A stretch of DNA of 64,000 nucleotides from Piezodorus guildinii (Eukaryota; Arthropoda; Insecta; Hemiptera; Pentatomidae). Positions 1 through 9,950 of the stretch are shown in pieces. The position numbers were made by a program, and so were the translations under genes. The notes beneath the pieces are model-generated. The model saw only the letters and a list, made by a program, of their open reading frames with translations, did not search any database and was not told the DNA's origin. How positions within the stretch are numbered: position 1 is the first letter of the stretch; each line of letters opens with the position of its first letter. The DNA is taken from contig JAJSOM010000051.1 of assembly GCA_023052935.1 (NCBI GenBank), forward strand, positions 62,001 to 126,000, read 5' to 3'.

Positions 1-854
1 ATTTTTAAAAATTAAGACAATCTTATAAACTAGTAAGAATAAAAAATATATGAACAAAAATATTATGTAATCTTAAGCTATATTGTCAAAGGTATTTATG
101 TACATATATACATCGTAAATTAGCTATATATATAATTTAAAAATAAAAGAGGATCCTATATTCTAATAAAAATAGAAGAAGACTAGAAGAAAATAATTAT
201 CAAGCTATATTCTATTAATACCATATGGCAACAACAATAAAACTATAATACACGAACATTAATAATGCCAAACATGTTAATGTCAATATTTAAAGCACTT
301 AAACCACTTGAAAGAAATATTTTCTATGGATAGTTTGTATATACATATTTACACCACAATTAAAATATTTTGCAAAAAAAAAAAAATTATATATGTACAT
401 AAATTGTTTGCATATAACATAGTTTGAAAATAAAAGAAATCATATTTTCTAATAAAAATAGAAGAAGACTAGAAGAACATTAATACAAAGCTATATCCTA
501 ATATTACTATATAGTAACAACTAAAAATAATTATATATATATAATATACATTAATATTGCCAATATTTCACAGATTTATGTCAATAGTTTTTATATACAT
601 ATATACATCATAATTAAAATGTAAAAAATATCCTGAAGATTCTAATAAATCCTTGAGATGCTGGTATTCATTAGTAAAGCTTAACAATTGAGAATAAAGC
701 TATTTAAAGCAAGAACATATTGCTTCAGGTACATATTGAATACCAATAGAAATATATTCCAAAAATATATATATTGGTTAGATAAAAAAAATTAAAGCAA
801 TCCTATAACCTGACAACAATATGGCTATGTACAGATTAATATTGTCTATAATAA
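1..854 (-). repeat. AT-rich 3' flank with diverged repeated modules
   Basis: No gene is visible. The stretch consists of diverged repeats of a module that also lies downstream of the other family terminal exons (about 5160-5382, 40120-41229 and 45100-45884). A word ttctaataaaaatagaagaa recurs at 161 and 447, giving a period of about 286 bp. Words such as ggttagataaaa and aaagcaatcctata lie just before each terminal exon stop codon when read on the plus strand. It is most simply the 3' untranslated or downstream part of the duplicated gene unit. Confidence 0.5.
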
Positions 855-1170
855 TTACATGCCCACTTGCTCGTACTTGTACCAGAAGTCTGCCAGTTCC
901 TCTATGATCCTGGATAAGGTAGTTGATGTTATCGTCTGTTCTCTCCTCTTGTGCGGCCATCTCAGGATCATCAATTTGTTTTCTTTGTCTCCTATCTCAG
1001 CCATCATGCTGTGCTTGGTTCATCGTTCAGATACTTAAAGAAATCTTCCAGAGAAGAGGGCGGTAGCTCCTCGAACAAAATCATCTTCCACTGATCTTCT
1101 CCATTAATATTGTTTACTAAGTAATCAAAATCACCATCACTAGAAGATTCCGACTCTATTCCCAGTTCAT
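855..1170 (-). pseudogene. Terminal exon of the mini-exon gene family, copy 1 (frameshifted)
   Basis: This is a paralogue of the intact exon at 5383-5702. The conserved acceptor (gttccag) lies at 1171-1179 and the exon enters in phase 1, like its relatives. It encodes a Ser/Asp-rich acidic stretch, then the LEDFFKYLNDE block. Compared with the 5383-5702 copy, one base is missing near 1010: where that copy has a three-base codon after gatgaa, this one has two. The natural frame therefore ends at a TGA after 'EPSTA'. The remaining homology (NKLMILRWPHKRREQTITS, ending in YEQVGM) continues in another frame to the expected stop at 855. No mini-exon is recognisable between this exon and the next paralogue. 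It is either a recent pseudogene or carries a single-base sequence error; I favour a pseudogene because no upstream exons survive. Confidence 0.6.
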
Positions 1171-1399
1171 CTGGAACATTAAAATTACAAACTTGTATTA
1201 TACAATAATATATAAAAAACATTCTCATTTATTATAGAGCTAGGATTGTAAATATGAGATAGAAGCCCTTGGTAAAGATATAGAAATGGAAATCTCTAGA
1301 GGAAAAATAATGATTGACATCCTAAACTTCATATCATGGAATAAAAATATTAAATCATTAACAATAATAATTGATCACTCCTTTATCCTTGGCACTCTG

Positions 1400-1684
1400 C
1401 CTAAATTTGGACCTTAAAACAAACAGATTTGTTTATTTATTTAACGTCCCTTTATGCTGCTGTGACACAGGCTCGAGACCACCTTTTAACGCCCCTTCCG
1501 AAGGGTGGCATAACTAAGGATTTTTTACTCCCATTAAAAAAACCTAGGGCATAGGAGGCTGTTATGCTAACCACCATGCTACAGGTAACCACATAATACA
1601 AACAGAGGTCGAGAAATTCCTGGCACAGGAGATGGACTTCCTAAGAAGAAGCCATGGTAGACAAGGAGCAAAATATATTATATG
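1400..1684 (+). mobile_element. LINE reverse-transcriptase 3' fragment, interrupted by a SINE and a Tc1-like element
   Basis: The sequence matches the fragment at 46790-47000. That fragment reads as the C-terminal region of an RT of the 'WTLKQTEAEKLLAQEMDFL' type, which is typical of RTE or craniofacial-protein-2-like LINEs. Here it is split by SINE2 at 1428-1595, and its continuation (the word cagcttcac.tgtttggctgct) reappears at 3200-3225 after the Tc1-like element. It is a non-functional relic. Confidence 0.55.
1428..1595 (-). mobile_element. SINE2 (tRNA-derived) copy, internally deleted
   Basis: The tRNA-like head is on the minus strand, and its 3' tail (ttaaataaataaac-like) corresponds to plus-strand tttgtttatttatttaac at 1428. 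Both the central block (accttttaacgccccttccgaa) and the atcctaggaccacc region are shortened compared with the full copy at 44511-44796. Flanking near-identical aaacaaacaga (1417-1427) and atacaaacaga (1596-1606) look like the target-site duplication within the LINE fragment. Confidence 0.65.
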
Positions 1685-3187
1685 CACTCCCCCCCCTTAT
1701 AAGTATTGAAACACCCATGATTCTCAGTATTTTCTTGGTTTTGACCTTAATCCAGACTTTGTTTATGTTTATAGTAATTTTATTTATTATATGAAAGATA
1801 TTAGTTATTACACATACCATTTATATTCACTTTTTACCAACAAATGATGGAATTTTGTTTCATTTATTTTAAATTGCTTTTCAGTCAATGTTTATCTTTC
1901 ATTTGCCTTAAGTCTGTTCTATCTTCTCTCTTAAGTCTAGATAAAATAATTAATTTAATCACAATGAATCATTCAAGTCACGATGCTTCGGTCAGAACTC
2001 TCTTTGGAAAAGGCAAATCATTGCGTTGCATTGCGAATCGTCTTGGGATTCAATATTCTACCGCTTTAAGGACCATAAAAAGGTACAGAAAGACTGGTAG
2101 TCAGTCGAGATGACCATCGTCAGGGCATCCCAGGGTTACTAACCCCATAGATGACCGCTTCATTAAAATACAAGCACTTTGGAAGCATAATTCTACTGCA
2201 TCTTCCACTAAAAACCTGATCGATGGTGTCGAGGGTTATTTATCTCAGGGTCAACGGTCATTAGGAGACTGAGAGAGTCAAACCTCACGTAAAGAGGACC
2301 TGTGAAAGGTCCTCTTCTCATTGCAGAACACCATGTAAAAAGATTAAGATATGCAAGGTAACACCAATCTTGGACGGTAGAGGAATGGAAAGTAGTTTTA
2401 TTCACTAATGAAACGAGAGTGGCCCTTAAACAGGCCAGGTGGCCATGAAAGAGTTTGGAGAAGGCCTAGAGAATGGTATAGTCAGTGCTGCATGTTAGAA
2501 ACTGAGCCATTTGAAGGGGGTTCTATAATGGGTTGGGATGGCATATCTTCTTTAGAGGCACGCACCGAGTTAGTGCCAATCCAAGGAGGGGCTTTGAATG
2601 CTTTGAGGTATATAGAAATGATTCGTCAGGATCATGTACTGCCTTTTATGCCATTCATAGGCTCTGAATCATTGCTCTTTGCATGATAATGCTCGTCCTC
2701 ACAAGGCAAGATGGGTTTCCGAATACCTGAGCACCACAGATATTCACACCATTGATTGGTCAGCTAGAAGTCCTGACCTTAACCCATTCGAGGACGTTTG
2801 GGATTATCTCGAAAGAAATGTTCAGTCACAAGATTCACCTCCTACTACCCTTGAAATGCTAAAGACAGCTGTATTGAAGGAGTGGGACAATTTCTTCAAA
2901 ATCTTTTACAAGTATGCCAAGACGGATGGAAGCAGTCATTCAAGCCAGAGGGAGCAAAGCATCTTATTTAATGTAAATTAAAGTTTAAAATGTAAAATAG
3001 GAAAATTTTAAAAAGTAAGTTTTCTAAATTTTTTGTTTATTGGAAGAAATATTGTAATTTATTTTAATAAAACCTGTTTAATTTCCAGTTTAAAAATGTT
3101 AATTATTAAATTCAGAACCTTTCTTTAATATAAAATAAAGAATGTTTTTGAAAATTTTTAAGTTTGCAATACTTTTGACAGGGAGTT
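1685..3187 (+). mobile_element. Tc1-like DNA transposon, copy 1 (degenerate)
   Basis: This is a Tc1/mariner-superfamily element in the Tc1 branch, bounded by TA. The right end (aatacttttgacagggag, before TA at 3188-3189) is roughly the inverse of the left end (actcccccccttataagta), so the terminal inverted repeats are diverged. It lies inside a LINE fragment whose uninterrupted paralogue at about 46960 shows the empty site. It contains a broken transposase gene, listed separately. A second, 5'-truncated copy is at 7546-8587. Confidence 0.75.
1964..2981 (+). pseudogene. Tc1-like transposase pseudogene
   Basis: The ATG at 1964 opens an HTH DNA-binding region (SLRCIANRLGIQYSTALRTI) that ends at TGA 2111. 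Homology continues through several frames. The catalytic DD34E region is recognisable. The first acidic position, normally in an (S/T)DE motif, reads TNE near 2405, so the Asp is replaced by Asn. The second Asp is in HDNARPH near 2680. The Glu is in SPDLNPFEDVW near 2790, with the 34-residue spacing expected for Tc1 transposases. The stop at 2979-2981 follows FNVN. In-frame stops, frameshifts and the lost catalytic Asp make it inactive. A functional product would bind the terminal repeats and perform cut-and-paste transposition at TA sites in the nucleus. Confidence 0.75.
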
Positions 3188-3188
3188 T

Positions 3189-3440
3189 AACATTGAAAAT
3201 TGGCAGCTTCACTTGTTTGGCTGCTTAATGAGGATGGGAGAAGAGAGATTGAGATGGGAGAAGGAGGCTTTCTATCAACTTTTAGGTCTCCACACCCCTA
3301 CAATTTATTGGTACCCACTTTATAGAGACGAACACCAGAAGGACATTCCAACCCAAAAGTTGATCCACTGCTGTTACAACTGAATAACAACTACCTAGCC
3401 ACTGCTGAGACTCAAATCCCAGGACACAATAAATAATATT
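3189..3440. mobile_element. LINE remnant followed by a diverged SINE1 fragment
   Basis: Positions 3189-3260 continue the LINE fragment cut by the Tc1-like element, matching about 46965-47025. From about 3275 a diverged minus-strand SINE1 follows, recognisable by the family-diagnostic word ggtacccactttatagag at 3311 and a degraded B-box region near 3410. There are no coding features. Confidence 0.4.
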
Positions 3441-3839
3441 TTAAAATAATCCATATGGCAGTGAATTTGGAAAAGAAAGAATCCAAGGTAAAACTTTCGA
3501 AAAAAAATACCATAGAAAAGTCTAAATTATTGTGAATAAGATAAAGAGGGAAGAAAGGATAACAGGTACAAACAATTGTAATTTGGTGTCAAATGAAAAT
3601 GCAATTCTTTTAGTATGGCAAAAACACTACTAGCGTACCTTTTCACTCTAGGAATACAGGTAACATCCACAACATGATGTCTTAAAAGACCTTGGATCTG
3701 CGAAAACCAGGTAGAAAATAATGAGAATAGTGTTATAGAGGAACATGAGATTATATTATTGTCAAGAAATGGTCAAGTGCCTCCAGAACCTCATCCAAAA
3801 AGATCCGGTCGCAAAAGAAACCTCAGGACTCGGAAAATA

Positions 3840-5090
3840 ATATTATAATTCCAATTTTTAAGAAAGGCAACTAAACAAAATGTGAGAAATATAGACCAAT
3901 ATGCCTATCATCAGTGGTTTTGAATTATATAAAGAATATTGGAACACAGCTTAGGAGATTGGTGGAGCATGATCTGGAAGAGGACAGGCTGGCTTTAGAA
4001 CAGGAGGCAAACCAAGGATCATATTTTCTAGCTAAGAATGGTTTTCAAGAAAGCATGGGATAGAGGAAAAAGGCTATTTTTGACATTCCTAGACTTAAAG
4101 GCTGCATTACATTTGATTCCTAACCAAGAGATTTAGAATGCTCTACAGAAAAAGAGTGTCATCTGAGCTAATAAGTGCTATTAAATCAGGATATCAGAAT
4201 TCCAAAGAAATAGTGTGGCTGAATAGATCTGAATCAGAGCCTTTTAGGTTTCATAAAGGCGTCAAGCAAGGTGATAGCCTAAGCTCTATTATTTATCATA
4301 TGCATGGATGAAGTATGAAGGTCTGCAAACAAAGGACACCCAGAGCAACAGTAGGGTACTGGAATTTAATGCCTGTGTAGGCACAAGACCTCTTGTATGC
4401 AGATGACGTGGTCCTAATTGCCGACACCCAAGAATGACTTGGAAATAAATCATACAAAAGCAAAGTGATGCTCGTCGGTCGAGAGGTAGAAAACCCAGTT
4501 CTCATGAGATGTAATAATGAGCCTTTGGAAAAGGTTGATAACTACCTGTACTTGGAACAATCTTCAGCAGAGATGGAAGGATCGACCATGAGGTTTTAAA
4601 TAGAATCAAGGTGGCTAATGGTGTGTTATACTCCATCTGCACAACAGGAAATCAAGAAGGAAACAAAAATTGCATTTTTAAACAGTATTTTTGCCTCTCA
4701 TTTATATGGTGCAGAGAGTTGGAATATCCTTGACTAGCAAGCAAGTGAAGTAAGGATTGCCGAAATGAAAAACCTCAGGAGAGTTCTAGGTAAAACGGGC
4801 AGAGACCAATGGAGAAATGGCAGATAAAGAGAGGAATTTAGGGTAAGGCCTGTTAAGCAAGTTATAGAGGAACACCAACTAAAGTGGTTAGGTCATGTGT
4901 ATCAATGGGCGATGACTGAAAAGCTAAATGGTTTCTGGAAGCTAAACCAGAGGGTAGGCGACTTAAAGACAGGCCCAGGCTAATGTATCTTGACTAGACG
5001 GAGAGGCTATAATATTCTGGGTATGAGGTGGAGGGTCAGTGACAGGGATCGCTGGGAGAGGTGGAACCAAGGGAGTGGCGAAAGAAGAAG
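3840..5090 (+). pseudogene. LINE reverse-transcriptase pseudogene (RTE-like)
   Basis: A decayed plus-strand RT spreads over all three frames. Recognisable blocks are 'PIFKKGN..KCEKYRPICLSS' near 3858 (RT fingers), an FIICMDE block near 4290, a degraded thumb/connection block with LEKVDNYLYLG near 4530, and a C-terminal WLGHVY block near 4885, then a GRRLK.RPR arginine-rich stretch near 4950. Many stops and frameshifts exclude function. The order matches RTE or 'craniofacial development protein 2-like' LINEs. The interval 3441-3839 before it is AT-rich with no clear feature, although 3760-3840 may be the preceding part of the same relic. Confidence 0.6.
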
Positions 5091-5099
5091 AATTGGCAG

Positions 5100-5251
5100 T
5101 GAAATTGTTTTGTAAATTACAGATATTGGAATAAAGTATATTCTGATTAATAATTAAAAAAGTTGTTTTAGAAAGGAATATATTAATACGTATCCTAATT
5201 ATATAAAAATTAAAATATCTTCCAAAAAAAAAAAAAAAAAAAAAATATATA

Positions 5252-5298
<47 letters not shown>

Positions 5299-5382
5299 AA
5301 ATATTGGTTACATAATAGTACAAATTAAAAGCAATCCTATAGGCTAATAACAATTAAAGAAGATTAACATTGTTTATAATAC
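5100..5382 (-). repeat. 3' flank module with A-run and (TA)n microsatellite
   Basis: The downstream flank of the 5383-5702 exon is paralogous to the flanks at 720-854 and 41070-41229. A run of about 22 A (5224-5245) passes directly into (AT)n to about 5294. No gene is visible. Confidence 0.6.
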
Positions 5383-5702
5383 TTACATTCCCAACTGCTG
5401 GTACTTGTACCACAAGTCTGCCAGTTCCTCTTTGACCCTGCTCAGGGTAGTTGATGTTATCGTCTGCTCCCTTCTCTTGTGGGACCATCTCAGGATCACT
5501 AATTTGTTTTGTTTGTCCCTTATCTCTTTCATCATGCTTTGCTTATCTTCATCAGTCATAGACTTGTAGAAATTGTCCAAAAAACAAGGTTCAAGCTCAT
5601 CGGCCAAAAACCTCTTCCATTCTCTTTCTTCTTCATCACTGTCGTAACCAGAACAATCGAAATCATCAAAACTAGCAGGTTCAGGATCTCTTTTCCGTTT
5701 AC
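5383..5702 (-). CDS. Terminal exon of the mini-exon gene family, copy 2 (open)
   Basis: I do not recognise the family. The exon follows the conserved intron end (acaagtttgtaattttat, then tgtttcag) and enters in phase 1: 2 nt, then 105 codons and a TAA at 5383. The frame is open from the splice acceptor, with no ATG needed. The order is a KRKRD basic start (possible nuclear signal), an acidic Asp/Glu/Ser stretch, a WKRFL...FLDNFYKSM block, KQSMMKEIRDKQNKLVIL, an Arg/Lys-rich WSHKRREQTI segment and the end YQQLGM. The last 60 residues look helical and charged. The nearest upstream exon is the 87-nt mini-exon at 5883-5969, 180 bp away and in matching phase. Family-wide conservation of frame, splice sites and ends suggests a real gene; function is unknown. 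Confidence 0.6.
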
Positions 5703-5882
5703 CTGAAACAATAAAATTACAAACTTGTATGATAATATTTCAAACAGAAATAGAAATATGATTACAAATATGAGAACTTAGGATTTCTATCTTATTTATA
5801 GTTGCTGTATTTTTTAATTAACAAAAAAAAATATAATAAAAGCTTAAATTTGTAATGTAATTATGATTGATAAGATCTTTAC

Positions 5883-5969
5883 CTCTTGTGTTGTAATCGG
5901 AAAATGAAGTCCCATTGTCGATTTCCATGTCCATTTGCAGGAACTGCTCTCCTTCTGCTGCAGTACTTT
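5883..5969 (-). CDS. 87-nt mini-exon, phase 1-1 (copy 2 locus)
   Basis: The acceptor is gttaatag (5970-5977) and the donor is AAGAG|gtaaag (gt at 5881-5882). It has 2 nt, 28 codons and 1 nt, so it is symmetric in phase 1 and joins in frame to the 5383-5702 exon. The product begins STAAEGEQFLQMDMEIDNG and ends SDYNTRG. It aligns with the mini-exons at 42305-42391 and 49848-49934, sharing the EGEQ or similar core and the S-D-x-x-x-(K/R)-G end. It has no membrane or Cys motifs. The role is unknown. Confidence 0.55.
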
Positions 5970-6972
5970 CTATTAACAAAAAAAACAAAACAAATATTAG
6001 CTTTGTAGAAGAAGTTTTGATTTACGCCAAAATTAGAAATATTCAAATATTAAAAATTATCAAGGGTCTTTGATTTATTTAACTTCTACTCTAAGCCACA
6101 AGCTGTTCTCTCCAATCTTTGGGTACCCACTTTATAGAGGTGGTTGAGATGAGGACGATCTTCTATCCTCCAGGTATATACAGTATATGATATCAGATGA
6201 TGTCATGATTTGGTTTATGTTTTTTTTTTTAATATTTATTTCCCTTAAAGACATATTTTATTAAATTTTTTTATAATCTGTAATCCTTGGCTTCCCCTTT
6301 ATATCGTTCCAAAATTTATATTTTCATTTTGTAATTATTAATTACCCCTGCTACTTACAAATGCTTTTCTTTGATGATGAATATAATTTATTAACCAGTG
6401 AGAGATTCAGGAAGAAAATAGTAAGAAAAAGAAAACACTAAAATAGTTGTAACTGTTGCTTGCTATTGCTTTACCAACATTTGTAGCTCCAAATTGTAGG
6501 TCATAGACTTGAGTAATTACTTGTTTATTTATTTATTTTTCATTACTTTATAGTGATGTGGCTAATCGGATGATGCTACAGTAGGAGTCCTAAATTTAGT
6601 CTATCCTGGTTAAGATAGAGATCTTTTATGATACTTGACATCGCACAGGCTCGGGACAACCTTTTTACATCCATTCCAAATGGATTCATAACTTAGGATT
6701 TTGTACTTCAATGCCCAGATAATACCTCACAAGTTTGGACAAAAATATTATAAAACTCCTTGACTGATCCATGACTATCCTGTTTGGTTCGATCAACATT
6801 TAACATCAAGATTTTTCCATAAACTGTATTTACTATAGAAACTGAACACAGAAAAAAAAAACACTGAATTATAACTCAAGGATTTATTATTCCAAATAAT
6901 TATATCAAGATTGCTATATACCCTAAATATCAAGTTAGTTTGCACATTTTTATTATATATTGCTGTGCAGGT
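5970..6972 (-). repeat. Intronic or intergenic AT-rich DNA with SINE1 and SINE2 fragments
   Basis: A SINE1 piece at about 6085-6175 carries gggtacccactttatagagg. A 5'-truncated minus-strand SINE2 at about 6519-6715 shows tggctaatcgga.gatgctacag and tgacatcgcacaggctcggga. Positions 6750-6850 resemble 8690-8800. No exon is recognisable. Confidence 0.5.
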
Positions 6973-6974
6973 AA

Positions 6975-7164
6975 TAACTCAAGAGTTTGTGCTTGGGCAT
7001 TACTGGCTAACTCAAGAGTTTATGCTTGGGCATTACTGGCTAACTCAAGAGTTTATGCCTGGCATAACTGGCTAACTCAAGAGTTTATGCTTGGGCATTA
7101 CTGGCTAACTCAAGAGCTTATGCTTGGGCATTATTGGCTAACTCAAGAGTTTATGCTTGGGCAT
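6975..7164 (+). repeat. 33-bp minisatellite, about 6 copies
   Basis: Unit taactcaagagtttatgctt followed by gggcattactggc repeats every 33 bp (starts at 6975, 7008 and on). One copy is slightly shortened and the last runs into a different end. Because 33 is a multiple of three, the array yields an open but meaningless repetitive frame. It directly precedes the hammerhead-like repeat end at 7175-7216. Confidence 0.85.
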
Positions 7165-7265
7165 GGATCAGTAATGCCCTGATGATGGCTCACAAGCTTG
7201 AGCCGAAACGTCGGCAAAATTAAAATATTTAGAAAAAGACTGACTTGTGATTATTTCTACCTATC
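7165..7265 (+). mobile_element. Dispersed repeat end with hammerhead-ribozyme-like fold
   Basis: Seen directly: TGCC (7175-7178), CTGATGA (7179-7185), one extra T, GGCTC (7187-7191), an 8-nt loop, GAGCC (7200-7204), GAAAC (7205-7209), GTC (7210-7212) and GGCA (7213-7216). TGCC pairs with GGCA as stem I, and GGCTC pairs with GAGCC as stem II. This is the hammerhead order. The extra T after the CTGATGA box, and a stem III reduced to the palindrome ACGT, depart from the canonical form. The segment after it (caaaattaaaatatttag, then a gactgactcctgattattt-like word) is the shared end of a dispersed family. Penelope-like elements are known to carry hammerhead motifs, so membership is plausible but unproven. 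Confidence 0.5.
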
Positions 7266-7545
7266 ATAATTTTAACATTAAAATATACAATTATAGTTCA
7301 ATGTTATTATACATCCTCAGTATAATTTTTTTATATAAAAAAAAAACATTTTTTGTTTGTTTATTTAATGATTTTATTACATTTATTAATGAAAGTATAG
7401 AAGGAACTCTGTCAGAAATTTATATTATTATATTGTTACTGCTTAAACATGATAACCATTACCAGGCCTTAAGAGTTTAATAGAGATTAAAACTAGATCA
7501 TTGGTGATATATACAGTAATCGCATGTAAATAAATTTTACACTAA
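7266..7545. other. AT-rich stretch without a recognised feature
   Basis: Low-complexity AT-rich DNA. The short open frame here has no similarity I can recognise. Confidence 0.5.
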
Positions 7546-8587
7546 ATCGCCTTGGGATTCCCTATTCTAATGTTTCAAGAACCATAAAAATGTACAGGAA
7601 CACTGGTTAGTCATTCGAGACAACCAACGTCAGGGCGTCCCAGGGTTACTAACCCTATAGATGGTCACTTCATTAAAATACAAGCATTCGATCTCAATCT
7701 CGGGTCAATGGTCATTAGAAGACTGAGTCAAATCTCAGTTCAAGAAAGCCAGTGAAAGGTCCTCTTTTCACCATATAACACCATGTAATAAGGATTAAGA
7801 TTTGCAAGGTAACACCAATCTTGGACTGTTGGACTTGGAGGAAAGGAAAAAAGTTTTATTCACTGATGAGAAGGGAGTAGCCCTTAACAGACCAGATGAC
7901 TGTGAGAGTTAGGAGAAGGTCTGGAGAACATACCGTTCAGTGCTGCACATTAGAAACTGAGCCATTTGGAGGGGGTTTTATCACGTTCTGGGGTGGCATA
8001 TATTGGGGGGCGAGCAAAGAGTTAGTGCTGATCCAAGGAGGGGCTTTAAATGCTTTGAGGTATGTAAAAATGATTCTTTAAGATCATGTAATGCCTTTTA
8101 TGCCATTCATAGGCTGCCCTAAAAGGCAAGATATGTTTTTGAACATCACAAATACTCACACCATTGATTGGTCAGCAAGAAGTCCTGACCTTAACCCGAT
8201 TGAGCACGTTTGGGATTATCTCAAAAGAAAGGTTCGGTCACGAGATTCACCTCCTACTACCCTTGAAATGCTAAAGACAGCTGTATTGGAGGAGTGGGAC
8301 AATATACCCCAAGATTTTATTCAAAATCTTTTTACAAGTACGCCAAGACAGGTGGAAACAATCGTTCAAGCCAGAGGAGGGCATTTCGTCTTATTAAATG
8401 TAAATTAAAAATTGAAATTGTAAAAAAGGAAAATTTTTAAAAGTTAGTTTTCTAATTTTTTTGTTTATTTACACTTTTAAAATGTTCATTATTGACTTCG
8501 GAACCTTTCTTTATTATACAAAAAAAAAAAAACTTGTTTGTAAAATTAAAATATTTTTAACTGTTGCAATACTTTTGAAAGGGGGTT
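7546..8587 (+). pseudogene. Tc1-like transposon, copy 2 (5'-truncated)
   Basis: Homologous to the 1685-3187 copy from about its position 2037 onward, so the left terminal repeat and HTH start are missing. The first catalytic Asp survives (FTDE near 7868). A deletion of about 40 bp near 8110 removes the DNARPH block with the second Asp. The terminal SPDLNPIEHVWDYLKRKVR (Glu) to FVLLNVN frame is intact at 8091-8408. The right end aatacttttgaaagggggt precedes TA at about 8587. It is non-autonomous and dead. Confidence 0.75.
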
Positions 8588-8984
8588 TAGAATGTTGAAT
8601 TGGTTTCTGGTCTTAATCTCTACCAACTCTATCATTGATGATGGTTCACAAGTTTGCCTGAAGGGTTGGCAAAAATATAATAAAAGTCTACAAATGAATC
8701 ATGAGTATTCTTTGTTTGATTGTATCAAGATTCAACATTAAGATTTTTCCATATAATGTAATTAAAATAGAAATTAAACACAGTCCTAAAAATGCTGAGT
8801 TGTTACACAATAATAAAACTAGTGAAATTTTGCCTGCTGAATAATTAAAAAAAAAAATTTCTATCTTATTGGTAAATGTAACAAAAATATGATGTTCCAT
8901 TGAAAAAATATAATATGCTAAAACATGATTTAAGCAAAACTATTTTTTTTTTTTTTTTGAGAAACTATGTATAATATATATCAT
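8588..8984. repeat. Degenerate hammerhead-like repeat end and AT-rich DNA
   Basis: Positions 8627-8690 are a decayed version of the 7165-7265 repeat (tgatgatggttcacaagttt, later ttggcaaaa). The rest resembles 6750-6850 and has no gene. Confidence 0.4.
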
Positions 8985-9173
8985 ATAATAATAAAAATAT
9001 TGGGATTTGATAGCTAAATATTTATTTTCAACTATGGATGCTCATGAAAAAACATATATATGAGCCAAAAGAAATAATTTAAACAAAATAATGATATCTT
9101 TTCAGTAATTATGATGGTAATAGCCATAAGATATAATAAAAAAAATCACCTGAATCATATTTTTTTTAAATAT

Positions 9174-9642
9174 TTGTTTGTTTATTTATTTAACAACACT
9201 TTATGCTACTATGGCTAATCGGACGATGCTACGATGAGAGTCCTAAATTTTGCCTATCCAGGTTTTATTAGGATAGGATCTTTAAGGAGTTCCTGACATC
9301 GCACAGGCTCAAGACCACCTTTTGACGTCCCCTCCGAAGGATGGCATAACTAAGGATTTTTTACTCCTATTAAAAAATCCTAGGGCATAGGAGGCTGTTA
9401 TGCTAACCACCATGCTACAGGTAACCCCATAAAACAAACAGAGGTCGAGAAATTCCTGGCACAGGAGATGGACTTCCTAAGAAGAAGCCATGGTATATGA
9501 AGGTTTTTACATCCCATCTGAAGGACAGCATAATAAAGGATTTTTTACTCCCATTAAAAAATCCTAGGACCACCTGCGGGTTTGAACCCGTGGCCTTTGG
9601 CATTGGAGGCTGTTATGCTAACCACCCAGCTACAAGTGATCC
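9174..9642 (-). mobile_element. Composite of two SINE2 copies flanking a LINE piece
   Basis: The first SINE2 (about 9174-9420) has a shortened tRNA-like head. Then comes aaacaaacagaggtcgagaa and the rest of the LINE fragment also seen at 1600-1670 (to about 9495). Then a second partial SINE2 (about 9500-9642) carries the complete B-box region (gggtttgaaccc) and tRNA-like start (gctacaagtgatcccc on the plus strand). The order repeats that at 1428-1670, so a pre-existing SINE/LINE junction was copied or recombined here. Confidence 0.6.
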
Positions 9643-9766
9643 CCTAAATATTTGTTTTAAATGAACAAACATCTAACTGTGGACGTTCATGAAAAAACAT
9701 ATGAACCATAAGCAATAATTTAAACAAAATAATGAATTTTGTTCTAGTACTTATGATGGTAATATA

Positions 9767-9950
9767 ATGAGGATGTATAGTCGACTGTAGAAACTATTAT
9801 AGGTGGAAGTAATCAGGAGTCAGTCTTTTTATAAATATTTTAATTTTGCTTCTAACTGGGTTAATGCTTGGACATGGCTCAGTAATGACTCGAATCTTAA
9901 GCAAAATTAAAATAATTAAAAAAATACTGACTCCTGATTATTTCCACCTA
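9767..9950 (+). mobile_element. Fold-back element with inverted arms
   Basis: Left arm: gaggatgtatagtcgactgt and on through aggtgga.taatcaggagtc to ttaattttgc. Right arm: caaaattaaaataattaaaa through actgactcctgattatttcc to acctat. The arms are inverted copies around about 50 bp. It is inserted in the satellite array and belongs to the same family as 10525-10798, 39233-39312 and 60905-61017. Confidence 0.65.

Noticed and set aside
5245..5294. Regulatory AT tract
   Set aside because: It is a plain (TA)n microsatellite following an A-run; nothing supports a regulatory role.
6975..7164. CRISPR-like regularly spaced repeat
   Set aside because: The units abut with no unique spacers, and the genome is eukaryotic.
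6940..7182. Repetitive open frame over the 33-bp minisatellite (Leu/Ala/Gly/Trp-rich)
   Set aside because: The frame is open only because 33 is a multiple of three; there is no start context or conservation, and the DNA is a tandem array.
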